A DNA stretch of 64,000 nt from Rubinisphaera italica (GTDB taxonomy: Bacteria > Planctomycetota > Planctomycetia > Planctomycetales > Planctomycetaceae), in assembly GCF_007859715.1 (NCBI RefSeq), contig NZ_SJPG01000001.1:6032001-6096000 (forward strand). Direction: 5' to 3'. Below are positions 30,282-42,800 of this stretch, piece by piece. The first letter of the stretch is position 1; every line of letters starts with the position of its first letter. The notes below the pieces were generated by a model. The model saw nothing but the letters and a program-made list of their open reading frames with translations. It did not search any database and was not told the origin of the DNA. The position numbers and the translations under genes are program-made.

Positions 30282-31172
30282 CTAGGAATTCTGTACCACG
30301 GATGCAAACAACTGCTCGTGAATAGTCTTCCAACTGATTTGCCGTTGCTCAATTTTCTCTTTCAACTCGGGTTGAGTATCCAATAACTTGATCGCTGCGG
30401 GTGATTTTTTACCCGTCAAAGCTAATCCTGCTGCTGCTCTCTCGATGTCGTTTCCCGTCGTTAAAACACGCGATAAGTCATCAATCGCGGGCTCATAAAC
30501 ATCGACATCCACACATCGCCACAGTTCGGGATGGACCGTTCGGCTGGCCGCCCAGCGTTCGTGGGCATAGTCGCTTAGCATTTGGGAAAGAGCCGCATTG
30601 TTACGGTCTTCCAAGCCAATGACAGGATACAAACTGACTTCCACAAACAGGCACTTGAGCACCATCTGGTTCCACAAACCTTCCGGCAATTGATCAGTAG
30701 GGTAAGGATTGTCATGAGCAACCGCACAAAACACGCTCCGCATGTTTGTCCGAATTCCTTCAGCCGCTCGATTCACATGAGCTTCCGGAAACGGGTACAG
30801 GGGCAATGCCTGATACAATGCCACCAGTTCACTCACTTCTCCTGCTCCAAACAAGCGATCCAGCACCTTCACATATTCTGCTGCATCACTTTCTGGAAGT
30901 GACAATACGAACAAAGAACGCACGGCTTCAATCAGACTCCAATTTTTCGGACGCCAGTTCGTTTGAGCAGACTGAGCGTTACTCAGTTCTTCAGCAGACA
31001 ATTCCAGATTTAATTTCGGAACTTTTCGCGATGCCAAGCCAAAACGCAAGTAGAGTTGAGGCAGCTGATTTTGTGCAATCAGCTCGCAAGATTCGTTAAT
31101 CCATTTGATTGTCGATTCATCGCACCGGGATGCTATCCAGGACTTCAGACATTCCTTCACCGCCGCACTCAT
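30282..31172 (-). CDS. eboA: EboA-family protein
   Basis: A 296-residue soluble protein. The ATG at 31172 has GAGG 7 nt upstream. EboA hallmarks are the central ALYQALPLYPFPEAHVNRAAEGIRTNM and WNQMVLKCLFVEVSLYPVIGL segments and YAHERWAASRTVHPELWR. EboA is the first gene of the eboABCDEF cluster, implicated in transport or modification of metabolites (scytonemin precursors in cyanobacteria, eustigmatophyte endosymbionts). In this window no eboB-F follows, so the gene is detached from the rest of the pathway here. The precise reaction of EboA is unknown. Confidence 0.8.
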   Translation of the reverse strand: MSAAVKECLKSWIASRCDESTIKWINESCELIAQNQLPQLYLRFGLASRKVPKLNLELSAEELSNAQSAQTNWRPKNWSLIEAVRSLFVLSLPESDAAEYVKVLDRLFGAGEVSELVALYQALPLYPFPEAHVNRAAEGIRTNMRSVFCAVAHDNPYPTDQLPEGLWNQMVLKCLFVEVSLYPVIGLEDRNNAALSQMLSDYAHERWAASRTVHPELWRCVDVDVYEPAIDDLSRVLTTGNDIERAAAGLALTGKKSPAAIKLLDTQPELKEKIEQRQISWKTIHEQLFASVVQNS

Positions 31173-31350
31173 CACCAAACCTCATTTTATTCTGTCGCTA
31201 CGAGCCTCTTTTGGCATCGATACATTTACTATTTGATAAATCAAGTATCACGTCTACGATCCCGACTTCAAGTCATGATGAGAAATCTTCCTGAGGTCAG
31301 GCTGTACATGACGTAATCAAACATCGACGCTCAATAGAAAATATTTTTAA

Positions 31351-31422
31351 AACCGCAGATGAACACAGATTAATGCAGATAAATAGTGAGCCATCCGCGT
31401 TTATCTATGTTCATCTGCGGTT
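31351..31422. repeat. Inverted repeat (AACCGCAGATGAACACAGAT family)
   Basis: AACCGCAGATGAACACAGAT near 31351 faces TTATCTATGTTCATCTGCGG ending at 31420, making a long imperfect hairpin just after the nucleosidase stop codon. Short relatives of the form CCATCCGTGGTTC occur near 26394, 33595 and 43459. A 3'-end or mobile-repeat role is possible. Confidence 0.65.
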
Positions 31423-32177
31423 CCTTCAGTTCTTCCATTAGATTGGCATCTTTCAATTAGCCTCTTGACCTGCTCGGAAACATTCTTCATTGCCAGCCGG
31501 CTTGATTTTTGTAAGCGTAATAATTTGATGATCATTCCTGGTCGAAAGAGAATTGATCTTACAAGTTGACTCCAGTCGACTCCTCCATCTTGTCTCGTTA
31601 CATGCATTAATTCTGCCGGGAAATCAGTGAGTGAATCATCGCTGACACCTTTGATGACGGTCAGCGGAATTTTTCGATCTTGTGCGATTTCTGCTACAAA
31701 AAACGCTTCCATATCGACGGCCTGAGCAGACGAATCTGTGAAAGCTTTCTCTTTCAATACGCGGGAATGCAATGGATGGATGACAGAGAGCAAAGAGACA
31801 GTTGCGAATGATTCCTGAATATCTTTAACAGGTGAAGCCAGCTGAATAGATGGACCCTGCTCCTCGATGATATCATTCGGAACGATGAGAGCCCCTGCAG
31901 ATAACTCCGATGAAAGCCCACCACACAGTCCCACATTCAGAAGATGCGAAACATGAATCTGATCCAGTAGCAGTGGCAGAACTTGACGAATTCGCTTTCG
32001 TCCGGGGCCAGTTGTGACAAGTGCGATGCGGGCCGTTTTGATTTGCCCGATCACAACTGAGCTCTTACCGATGGTAATTGACTTGGGATTATTGAGCAGA
32101 CTGGCAATTGCTGAAGTTTCAATCTGGAGAGCACACACGATCAGCCAGTCAAATTCCATTTTCTGATCATCGGACAA
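31401..32177 (-). CDS. Nucleoside phosphorylase-superfamily protein (MTA/SAH nucleosidase-like)
   Basis: A 258-residue protein of the PNP/MTAN fold. The start is TTG at 32177: TGAGGAG lies 9 nt upstream, whereas the in-frame ATG at 32159 has no such site. Motifs are VTTGPGRKRIRQVLPLLL, LLNVGLCGGLSSELSAGALIVPNDI and the catalytic/nucleoside region AVDMEAFFVAEIAQ...KGVSDDS, where the Asp of SDD is the usual proton donor. It could act on methylthioadenosine, S-adenosylhomocysteine or a hopanoid-related adenosyl compound (HpnG-like). It is the last gene of the chaperone cluster, 21 nt after yacG. Confidence 0.8.
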   Translation of the reverse strand: MSDDQKMEFDWLIVCALQIETSAIASLLNNPKSITIGKSSVVIGQIKTARIALVTTGPGRKRIRQVLPLLLDQIHVSHLLNVGLCGGLSSELSAGALIVPNDIIEEQGPSIQLASPVKDIQESFATVSLLSVIHPLHSRVLKEKAFTDSSAQAVDMEAFFVAEIAQDRKIPLTVIKGVSDDSLTDFPAELMHVTRQDGGVDWSQLVRSILFRPGMIIKLLRLQKSSRLAMKNVSEQVKRLIERCQSNGRTEGTADEHR

Positions 32178-32198
32178 GCGGTTCGACTCCTCAGAAAG

Positions 32199-32441
32199 TT
32201 ACATCGATTCAGAATCGTCTTCGTACTCAGCCTCGCCAAGCTCTTCCAATTTTTCGAGATATTCCTGGACGAGATCCGGCCGATCTTTTATGTCTTCGAC
32301 GATCGCGTACTTACCATCCGACCAGCGGAGCAAATCCACATTCCGGCAGCGTTCACTGCAAAAAGGGAACGTCGCATACGACACCGTGACCTGAGGTGGC
32401 AACTGTTTATTACAGACGGGACAGGTCAATGGTTTGATCAT
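32199..32441 (-). CDS. yacG: DNA gyrase inhibitor YacG (zinc ribbon)
   Basis: An 80-residue protein with the CPVC (7-10) and CSERC (28-32) zinc-binding pair and the RNVDLLRWSDGKYAI sequence typical of YacG. YacG in Escherichia coli binds GyrB and inhibits gyrase. The C-terminal half is acidic and longer than in E. coli. It follows fmdB by 15 nt. Confidence 0.9.
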   Translation of the reverse strand: MIKPLTCPVCNKQLPPQVTVSYATFPFCSERCRNVDLLRWSDGKYAIVEDIKDRPDLVQEYLEKLEELGEAEYEDDSESM

Positions 32442-32456
32442 CAGACAACTCTCATA

Positions 32457-32768
32457 CTATTCGGAATTACTACTCGAAGATTTCGATTTCGGGGTAGAAT
32501 CACTCGACTTGGTTTCCGACTTGGATTCGGATTTCGCTTCTGACTGCGATTTCTTAGCCGCGTCGGCTCCTTTTTTGTAGGAATCACTGCGGTAGTCGGT
32601 CTGGTAGAATCCCGAGCCTTTAAAAATTACGCCTGCTCCGGTGCCGATTTGTCGCTTGGCTTTCATCTTGCCACATTCCGGGCACTTGCGGACGGGGCTG
32701 GCTTTAATCGACTGAAACAATTCCCAGTGGGCATCGCAGGCCCCACAGATGTAATCGTAAGTTGGCAT
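32457..32768 (-). CDS. FmdB-family zinc ribbon protein
   Basis: A 103-residue protein. The start is the ATG at 32768 (MPTYDYICGAC), behind AGAAG; an upstream start would add ten residues without homology. The zinc ribbon uses YICGAC and KCPECG, with the usual TGAGVIFKGSGFYQTDYR after it. The tail is Ser/Lys-rich low-complexity (KSESKSETKSSDS). The family is called FmdB/putative regulatory protein, but its role is not established. Confidence 0.9.
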   Translation of the reverse strand: MPTYDYICGACDAHWELFQSIKASPVRKCPECGKMKAKRQIGTGAGVIFKGSGFYQTDYRSDSYKKGADAAKKSQSEAKSESKSETKSSDSTPKSKSSSSNSE

Positions 32769-32917
32769 TGAACTTCTCTTAAAAAGAGGAATGCTCACAG
32801 GAGCCTTCCAGAAACCGATAATACACCAGATATCATTCGCACAGAGACCAGATTGTGCAACACTTGATTCAAAATATTTTGTTCATCACTAACCAACCTG
32901 CTTTGTATATTCAAGCT

Positions 32918-33493
32918 TTATTCTGCAGGTCCTGTTGAGACGATGACTTTAGCCGGGCGGATGATTCGGTCGTGAATTTTGTAGCCGGTTTCGAGTTCCT
33001 GCAGGACGTGCATCGCAGGGACGTCGGCTGATGGAATCTGCTGAATCGCTTCATGTTGATTTGGGTCAAAGGCTTCATTTCCAGCATGAATCGGCTCGAC
33101 GTTGTGTTTGCCCAGCGTTTCCACAAACTGTTGAGTCACCATCTCGACTCCCTTTTTCAAGTCGTCAATGCTCGAAGCGTTCTCCGCAGCCTGAGCCGCT
33201 CTCTGGAGGTTGTCGATGACCGGTAACAGATCCCGTAACAGATTGATGCCTTCGTACATGCGGAACTGCTGAAGTTCAACCGCTGCTCGGCGACGAAAGT
33301 TGGCCAGTTCGGCATGAGACCGAACCAGTTTGTCTTCGAGATCTTCCACCTGATTCTGCAATACGATCAGAGGCGAAACTTCCTCAGCCTGCTCGGCAGC
33401 ATCTTCAAATGGAATGGTTTCCGTCTCATCGCCGTTCGCATTATCAACGTCTTCCGGCAAGTCCTGTTCAGAATTCAATTCTTCGTTATTCAT
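32918..33493 (-). CDS. grpE: Nucleotide exchange factor GrpE
   Basis: A 191-residue DnaK co-chaperone that releases ADP from DnaK. The ATG at 33493 has GAGAAG just upstream; a GTG 15 nt further up is in frame. Acidic N-terminal tail, then a coiled coil (LVRSHAELANFRRRA), and the C-terminal beta-domain signature VEPIHAGNEAFDPNQHEAIQQ and LQELETGYKIHDRIIRPAKVIVS. Positioned with dnaJ upstream (141 nt), but there is no dnaK in the window. Confidence 0.95.
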   Translation of the reverse strand: MNNEELNSEQDLPEDVDNANGDETETIPFEDAAEQAEEVSPLIVLQNQVEDLEDKLVRSHAELANFRRRAAVELQQFRMYEGINLLRDLLPVIDNLQRAAQAAENASSIDDLKKGVEMVTQQFVETLGKHNVEPIHAGNEAFDPNQHEAIQQIPSADVPAMHVLQELETGYKIHDRIIRPAKVIVSTGPAE

Positions 33494-33633
33494 GATCTTC
33501 TCAATCACAGCAACTCTATATGTTTAATAAATTTATCAGGCGTATCAGCACAAACCCAATATTTTTCAATTCAGACTATCCGTGAAAATCTGTGTCCATC
33601 CGTGGTTCAAAATATGCAATTCAAAAACGATGC

Positions 33634-34767
33634 TTAATCCTCGTCATCATCCCAGTTTACAAACTCTTTCACATGATCCCAGAATGTTTTTCGTTGCGCA
33701 GAAACATGTACATGATCATGCTCGGCCAGTTCCCGCAGCAGGCGTTCCTGTTCCTCATTCAATTTCTTGGGAACATCAACATTAATTTCCACATGCAGGT
33801 CACCTTTACGTCCGGTTTGTGGATCGGCGATTCCTTCTCCGCGTAAGCGAATCACTTCGTTTGGCTGGGTTCCCGGAGCGATCGTCAGTGTCTTTTTACC
33901 ACCGAGTACTGGAATTTCAATCTCTGACCCCAGAGTCGCCTGTGAGAATGTAATTGGCACCCGGCAAATTAAATGCATCCCCTCACGTTGAAACAGAGGA
34001 TGCTCTTTGACGGTGATATGCACAAACAAATCGCCGCGAGGTCCACCGCCGCGACCAGGATTTCCTTCTCCTCGTAAACACAACTGCATGCCATTATCGA
34101 CACCAGCAGGAACGTTTACTTCAAGGTCGACCTGTTCTTTGTCGAATCCATTTCCCCAGCACGAAGTACACTTCTCTTTGACGACCGTCCCTGCCCCGCC
34201 ACAATTGGGGCAAGCTGTCTGCATCCGAAAGAAGCCCTGGCTCTGGACGACCTGCCCCACACCGCCGCAATACTCGCATGATTCTGGTTTCGTGCCTGGC
34301 TTGGCTCCTGTTCCATCGCAAGTTTCGCAGAGCTTATTGCGTTTGACACTGATCGATTTCTGGCAGCCATTCGCGGCTTCGAGCAAATCGAGTGTTAAGG
34401 TTGTCTGCAGATGATCGCCACGAGCAGGTCCGCGGGAGCGGCCGGAACGTCGACGTCCACCACCGCCGAATAGATCGCCAAAGGCATCGAAAATATCTTG
34501 GATGTCGTGGAACTGTTCGCCGCCACCGGCTCCTGCACCCATGCCGGCGTGTCCATAACGGTCGTACCGGGCACGCTTTTCCTGGTTGGAAAGCACATCG
34601 TAAGCTTCGGACGCTTCTTTGAAGCGTGCAATCGCTTCTTCATCATCGGGATTGCGATCGGGATGATTCTTCACCGCAATTTTTCGATACGACTTTTTGA
34701 TCACCTCAATCGTAGCCGTGCGCTCGACTTCAAGAATTTCGTAATAATCTCGCTTCTCTACCATCAT
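33634..34767 (-). CDS. dnaJ: Chaperone DnaJ
   Basis: A 377-residue type I DnaJ: J domain with HPD (35-37) in KNHPDRNPDD, Gly/Phe-rich region with FGGGGRRRSG, zinc-finger domain with four CxxCxGxG-like repeats (CETCDGTG, CEYCGGVG, CPNCGGAG, CTSCWGNG; the last has W in place of the usual residue) and C-terminal substrate domains ending RKTFWDHVKEFVNWDDDED. It stimulates DnaK ATPase. Start is ambiguous between two adjacent ATG codons (34767/34764). Part of the minus-strand folding cluster, upstream of grpE. Confidence 0.96.
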   Translation of the reverse strand: MMVEKRDYYEILEVERTATIEVIKKSYRKIAVKNHPDRNPDDEEAIARFKEASEAYDVLSNQEKRARYDRYGHAGMGAGAGGGEQFHDIQDIFDAFGDLFGGGGRRRSGRSRGPARGDHLQTTLTLDLLEAANGCQKSISVKRNKLCETCDGTGAKPGTKPESCEYCGGVGQVVQSQGFFRMQTACPNCGGAGTVVKEKCTSCWGNGFDKEQVDLEVNVPAGVDNGMQLCLRGEGNPGRGGGPRGDLFVHITVKEHPLFQREGMHLICRVPITFSQATLGSEIEIPVLGGKKTLTIAPGTQPNEVIRLRGEGIADPQTGRKGDLHVEINVDVPKKLNEEQERLLRELAEHDHVHVSAQRKTFWDHVKEFVNWDDDED

Positions 34768-34902
34768 TTCAGACTCTCGCTATTTGAATCGAATGGACTG
34801 AAGAGTACTTTCATCCCATTCGGCTTTCTGTCAATATCACGACAGAACTCTCGAGCATATTTTGAACGCCTGCCAAACCTGATTCCAACAAAACCAAATC
34901 TG

Positions 34903-34987
34903 GGGTGGCGGGGGCGCTCCGCTTTTGCGGAATCCCCCGAAAGTTCAACACTTCGGGGGCTTCTCTTCGAGAGCGCCCCCGCCACCC
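34903..34987. repeat. Family A palindromic repeat, copy 4
   Basis: 85-bp copy in the gap between dnaJ and the first groEL. Its right end is directly followed by CTTCGTGCTTGTA (34987-34999), the end sequence of family C, so two repeat families abut here. Confidence 0.85.
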
Positions 34988-35032
34988 TTCGTGCTTGTAC
35001 TACCAGTCAATTTCTTGTCGAGCACTATGCTT

Positions 35033-35067
35033 AAAAAAAGGGCCATCGGAACGCGATGACCCTTTTC
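35033..35067 (-). terminator. Rho-independent terminator after groEL (36733-35120)
   Basis: On the minus strand AAAAGGGTCATCG and CGATGGCCCTTTTTTT form a stem (with one G-U pair) ending in a T run, about 50 nt after the groEL stop. It separates groEL from dnaJ, which therefore needs its own promoter or read-through. Confidence 0.8.
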
Positions 35068-35119
35068 ATTTCTCGTCACTATCGTCCGTGTCTGACGAAA
35101 CTATTCGTTGAACCCCCGA

Positions 35120-36733
<1,614 letters not shown>

Positions 36734-36928
36734 GTTGGTATCTCCTCAAAATTGCAGCGCCGGGAGCATTTGTTTCCACCGGCGAATAATATTGTCTGAA
36801 AAACTTCTCAGTAGTATCGAGCGAAATTTTATAATCCTGAGTTTTCAAATTCTGAGGATAAAATGAATTCGACTCCATTTGATCCTCATTAAAACTTAAT
36901 TTGAAAATCTCTACTTCCTAGCCACGTT

Positions 36929-37001
36929 CTGCAGGAGCAAAATCGACAAGCTCTATTTCTTGGCGTCCATGCGACTGCACCCGGTAGAGCAGAATGCTCT
37001 A
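36929..37001. repeat. Structured repeat element, copy 1 (groES 3' end)
   Basis: CTGCAGGAGCAAA (36929-36941), then 26 nt, then CATGCGACTGC (36968-36978), then a perfect hairpin TAGAGCA/TGCTCTA (36985-36991, 36995-37001) with loop GAA. The groES stop codon is inside the hairpin arm. The stem differs in sequence from copy 2 but stays paired. Confidence 0.7.
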
Positions 37002-37286
37002 GACGACTTTGGCGAGGATGTCGCTTTCGCGAAGGATTTTGTATTCCGTGCCTTCGACTTCGATATCGGTTCCGCCGTATTTGCCGTAAAGAACTTCATC
37101 GCCTTTGGCGACTGCAATCGCACAGCGTTCGCCACTATCGAGCAAACGTCCTGGCCCGACGGCAACCACTTTGCCACGTTGTGGCTTTTCTTTAGCAGAG
37201 TCAGGAAGAACGATCCCGCCTGCAGTCACTTCTTCAGCAGCCAGTGGTTCAATAACAACACGATCATCGAGCGGATTCAACTTCAT
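36999..37286 (-). CDS. groES: Co-chaperonin GroES (cluster 1)
   Basis: A 95-residue Gro[17 protein letters not shown], the mobile-loop region [31 protein letters not shown] and the roof/C-terminal [26 protein letters not shown]. Normal length. It lies between the GGM-tailed groEL (upstream, 189 nt) and the tail-less groEL (downstream, 265 nt), so it could serve either. The stop codon sits in the hairpin of structured repeat copy 1. Confidence 0.96.
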   Translation of the reverse strand: MKLNPLDDRVVIEPLAAEEVTAGGIVLPDSAKEKPQRGKVVAVGPGRLLDSGERCAIAVAKGDEVLYGKYGGTDIEVEGTEYKILRESDILAKVV

Positions 37287-37402
37287 CGATCAAAACTCCT
37301 AAATTGATTTCTCTTATTTAACTGAAATCTGAGGCACGCAAGTACCATCAGCTTATATCAAATTGTATTTAACGATCTCTTAACCCTAACTCCCACAGCA
37401 AC

Positions 37403-37473
37403 CTGCAGGAGCAAACCAGACATTCTACCTCCTTGAGCAATCATGCGACTGCCCCGGTCAAGCAGAATGCTTG
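37403..37473. repeat. Structured repeat element, copy 2 (groEL 3' end)
   Basis: CTGCAGGAGCAAA (37403-37415), 26 nt, CATGCGACTGC (37442-37452), then CCCGGT and the hairpin CAAGCA/TGCTTG (37459-37464, 37468-37473) with loop GAA. The hairpin starts 2 nt after the groEL stop codon on the minus strand. Confidence 0.7.
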
Positions 37474-37475
37474 TG

Positions 37476-39218
<1,743 letters not shown>

Positions 39219-39653
39219 TCACTACTTGCCCTGTTTCAGGGCTTTGAATTGGTGTTCCAATAACTGTAACGCACTTCGCTGACTGAATTTACAATCATCG
39301 TGCCCTACAACATCATCAACCTTAACTTTTCACTGGCACTTAAAAGCCCAGTATTCCATGTTCGATTGATCTATGAGACATGCCTCTCGCTTCCGAGCTG
39401 ATTTCCAGCTTGGACAGGAAGACAATTGGCAGTCCATATCAGAAGTGCATTCACGAGTTCACAAAGCGAACCTGCAGGAATGGCACTCCTTTCAATTGCT
39501 AACACCAATAATGCAAGCCATGTGCCATTCAGAAAAAAGAGGAGAAAAGAGCGGGAACCGCAGTGGATATAGCAGAATAGGATTTTGTCAGCGAACCCGA
39601 GGAAAACAAATCTGCCATGATGGCAGACTGACCAGGTTAGTCAGAATCGACTG

Positions 39654-39720
39654 TGCCACGGCTCTGCGAGCCGTGTATACCACGATGACGCCCAAAAACA
39701 CGGCTCACAGAGCCGTGGCA
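39654..39720. repeat. Family B double-hairpin repeat, copy 1
   Basis: Two hairpins of sequence CACGGCTC/GAGCCGTG, with loops TGC and ACA, separated by 29 nt. The whole is an inverted repeat bounded by TGCCACGG and CCGTGGCA. Copy 2 is at 48701-48796. Confidence 0.8.
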
Positions 39721-39736
39721 CAGTAAGTGGAATTTG

Positions 39737-39770
39737 GGGTGGCTGGGGCCGTAGCGAAGCGGAGCCCCCA
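39737..39770. repeat. Family A half copy
   Basis: GGGTGGCTGGGGCC and GGAGCCCCCA resemble the arms of family A, here only half length. It matches the reverse complement of 48859-48894. Confidence 0.6.
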
Positions 39771-39779
39771 GGGTTTACT

Positions 39780-39813
39780 CCACGCCCATCACTTCGTTCT
39801 GGGACGTGCCACC
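39780..39813. repeat. Dispersed 34-bp repeat, copy 2
   Basis: Second copy of the segment at 6578-6611 (CCACGCCCATCACTTCGTTC ... GACGTGCCAC), one mismatch. Confidence 0.65.
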
Positions 39814-39818
39814 ACATA

Positions 39819-42800
39819 TTACGGAGTCGGTGGCAATTCAGCAGTCCTTGGCGGTTGTTGAATGCGTGGAGGTGGCATCATTTTTGGCGGTCGGATGTTT
39901 CCCGGTGCCTGCTGTAGCATACGGCCGAAGCCGCGGAGGGTTTCCCGCATTCCATCATTGACGGCTATCCGAGGCACATCGACCGTGCCATCGACTTCCA
40001 CGGTGAACAGAACAGGCAGAACATTTTCCAGACGATTCATCAGCTGGCTTGCCAGATTAATTCCTCCTCGACGCGGCGGACGGTAAACGAAATCGAGATC
40101 GATCGTCCTGTCAAAGCGGACATACCCCTGTCCAAACAGACTCATTGTATCGCCGAGCAGACCGATTTCATCGAAGACGAATTTCTCATCCAGAACGCGA
40201 AACTCTGCATACGCGTGTCGGAATGCGGTATCGTCGGCCGGAGCGAAACGCAGGGATTGGAACATCTGGAATAGAACCGGCACTTCGTACAACGCAGCCG
40301 GGCTGATGAGTAGTCGCCCGTTTCCGACGGTTGCTCGTGAGGAAACACTGTCGCCTGCCAGGTCGATATAGCCATTCACTTCGCCGCGAATGTTTGCCTG
40401 ACCATAATTGCTTTCAATCGCCCATTTCTCCAGATTCGCTCGACTCAAAGTTGTTCGCAGCAAATAGGGCGTGGTCGGAGTTCGCTGAACGAGAAGATCG
40501 AGAAAGAGTTCTCCATCAAAAATGCGACCTGTCACTCGCTCTTCACGAGAGACCGTCGACCATTCATTACCGGCATCTTCGGAATCAAACATTTTCGGAG
40601 ACCCGATTACCATTTTTTTCTCACTGAGCTGGAAGGGGCCGTGAATATCGGTGACATGATATCCCATCACCCAGCAGGAATCGATGGAAAGTTTTCCGTT
40701 GGGAACAATCGCGACGCCATCACGATTCAAGTATCCCTGACAACTGACCGTACCACTGACATCATTGACATCGACCCCCATGTAGAGATCGGTTTGATTC
40801 AACACCGCTCGCGAATCCCATGCAGCCGTGATGGTGCGGCCTGCGTAATCGCCTTTGAATTCGACCTGTCCGGAAAGTGAGACGGGATCTTTCAGTTTGA
40901 CTGAAACCAGCAGATCACGCAGATTCTTGGGAATAGCAGCCATAAACTCATGACTCGGCGTCAGATCATCGGCATCGATCTGGTCGAATCGCAATTGCCA
41001 GAAATCTTTACGCGGAATGAACGAGCCGGAAGTTTCGATCACACATTGATCATGCCGGGCTTTCAGGTTTTCAAAGGCTACCGTATGTTCGCGATTTACC
41101 GTGACGGTTCCTTCCAGATCCATCAGCCGCCATGGCATGACCGTCGGATTGATTTCGCAGTTTTTGAGCTTCATCAAAGGCACATCGACTTCGACCTGTT
41201 GCCCGGTCGTCCAGTCGACTTTCAGATTGATATCGAACAGGCCACGCGGTCGCAGCAATTGCCAGACCTGTGCACTTTTCTTATCCGATTCTGAAATGGC
41301 CAGATAGAGATTGTGATCGAACCGAGCCTGCTCAGCCATCATGGTCAGTTCGAGTTTCCAGTCGTCGTTACCAATTTCCTTGACCGTACCGTAAGCATGG
41401 ATAGGGGTTTCGCCGTGTTTGCCTTTAACGCGAGAAACCTGCCAGCCGTTTTCATCGAAAGCGATATGTCCGGAAAGATCCCGTACTGGCAGCGGGAACG
41501 ATTTCAGACGCATGGAACTATCGTAGACATCGATGGCCAGACGGACGATCGGCTTTGGGCCATGAGCCTGACGTCGAAGCACGACGCAATGCACATCGGC
41601 GGTTCCCTGAATGCCGATATGCGTCATCACCTCGGATTGTTTGGGTGAAAGAGCCCGATAAAACTGGTTATCGATTGGAAACTTGTCGGTATGGATATCG
41701 ATCACAGTTTCATAATCCGGCCCCGGATCGATGAGCGTACCTGAAAATTTGACCGGCCGATTGGCAGCCCGGCCTTCACATTCAATCGCCCAGGTCTCTT
41801 TACTGGAACCATCATCTGTTCGAATGATTTCTCCAGTAATCTCGGAGACTGGATACTTGAACATCTCATGGATCGCCGTGGCTTCGCGAATACTCGCTTT
41901 CACCAGATCAAAATCAATTGGCTTTTCGACACCCCGTCGAATACGAAACTGACCGCTGAGTAATCCAGCCGGGGTGAGTTCGTCGTAAACTTTTTTCAGA
42001 CCAGAGGGAAGATACTCACGAGTCGCAGGAGAAACTCGATAGTTGTTCAAGGTGATGCCGATTCCTTCATCGACATGCTCGGGCAACGAATCGACTCCCC
42101 AGCCCCAGGCCCCGGCCAGTCGAGCGGACGTTGTTCCAGACCCCAACACAATGTTATCGATGCGTAATCCCAGCTTATCGACAGCCAGGCTTCCTTTAAT
42201 CTGATCCAGTGGAACCGGCAAGTCGGGATGACTCAACTGCCCGCTGACCAGTTGAGCAAACACGGAAAAATCGGGTTCGGAATTTGCTTTTTTGCTCGAA
42301 TGAAACTGCACGTCGGTTGTCAGTTCGAGTGAAACCTGTGCGTCGGCTGGAGTTCCATCAACGAAGGTCTTGTTGGAACTGGCAGAAACCTGAGCAACCT
42401 GAAGGTTTGCCTCCGCATCCCGACTCGACCGGGTCGACTGCAGTTGAGCGACCATCGATTTTGCATCGGGAGAAATGACCGAGGCCACTTCCAGCAAAGG
42501 CTGGTCGATCTTCAGTTGATTCAACTCCCCGGAAAGATCCCAGGTTTGATGCTTGATGTCAAAAGCCCCAAAAAACTGAGAGGCGCCCAGAGTTTCTTCT
42601 CGCCCCACTCCCGAAAAACGATACTCGTGCATCGAGGCGGGAATGAGATCAGTATCAATGGCGTCGATTTTCAGCCGGACTGCACGCGAGAACTGTTCGT
42701 GTTCGTACTGCAGAATGACGGAGGCATCGCGAATTCGCACAATCGGCAAAGCGGCTTCCTTACCCTCGGCTTCAAAAAGCCCTTCCCAGTTCCAGTGACC

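Noticed and set aside
36986..37001. tRNA D-arm-like sequence GGTAGAGCA near groES 3' end
   Set aside because: No acceptor, anticodon or T arm follows; it is part of the repeat hairpin.
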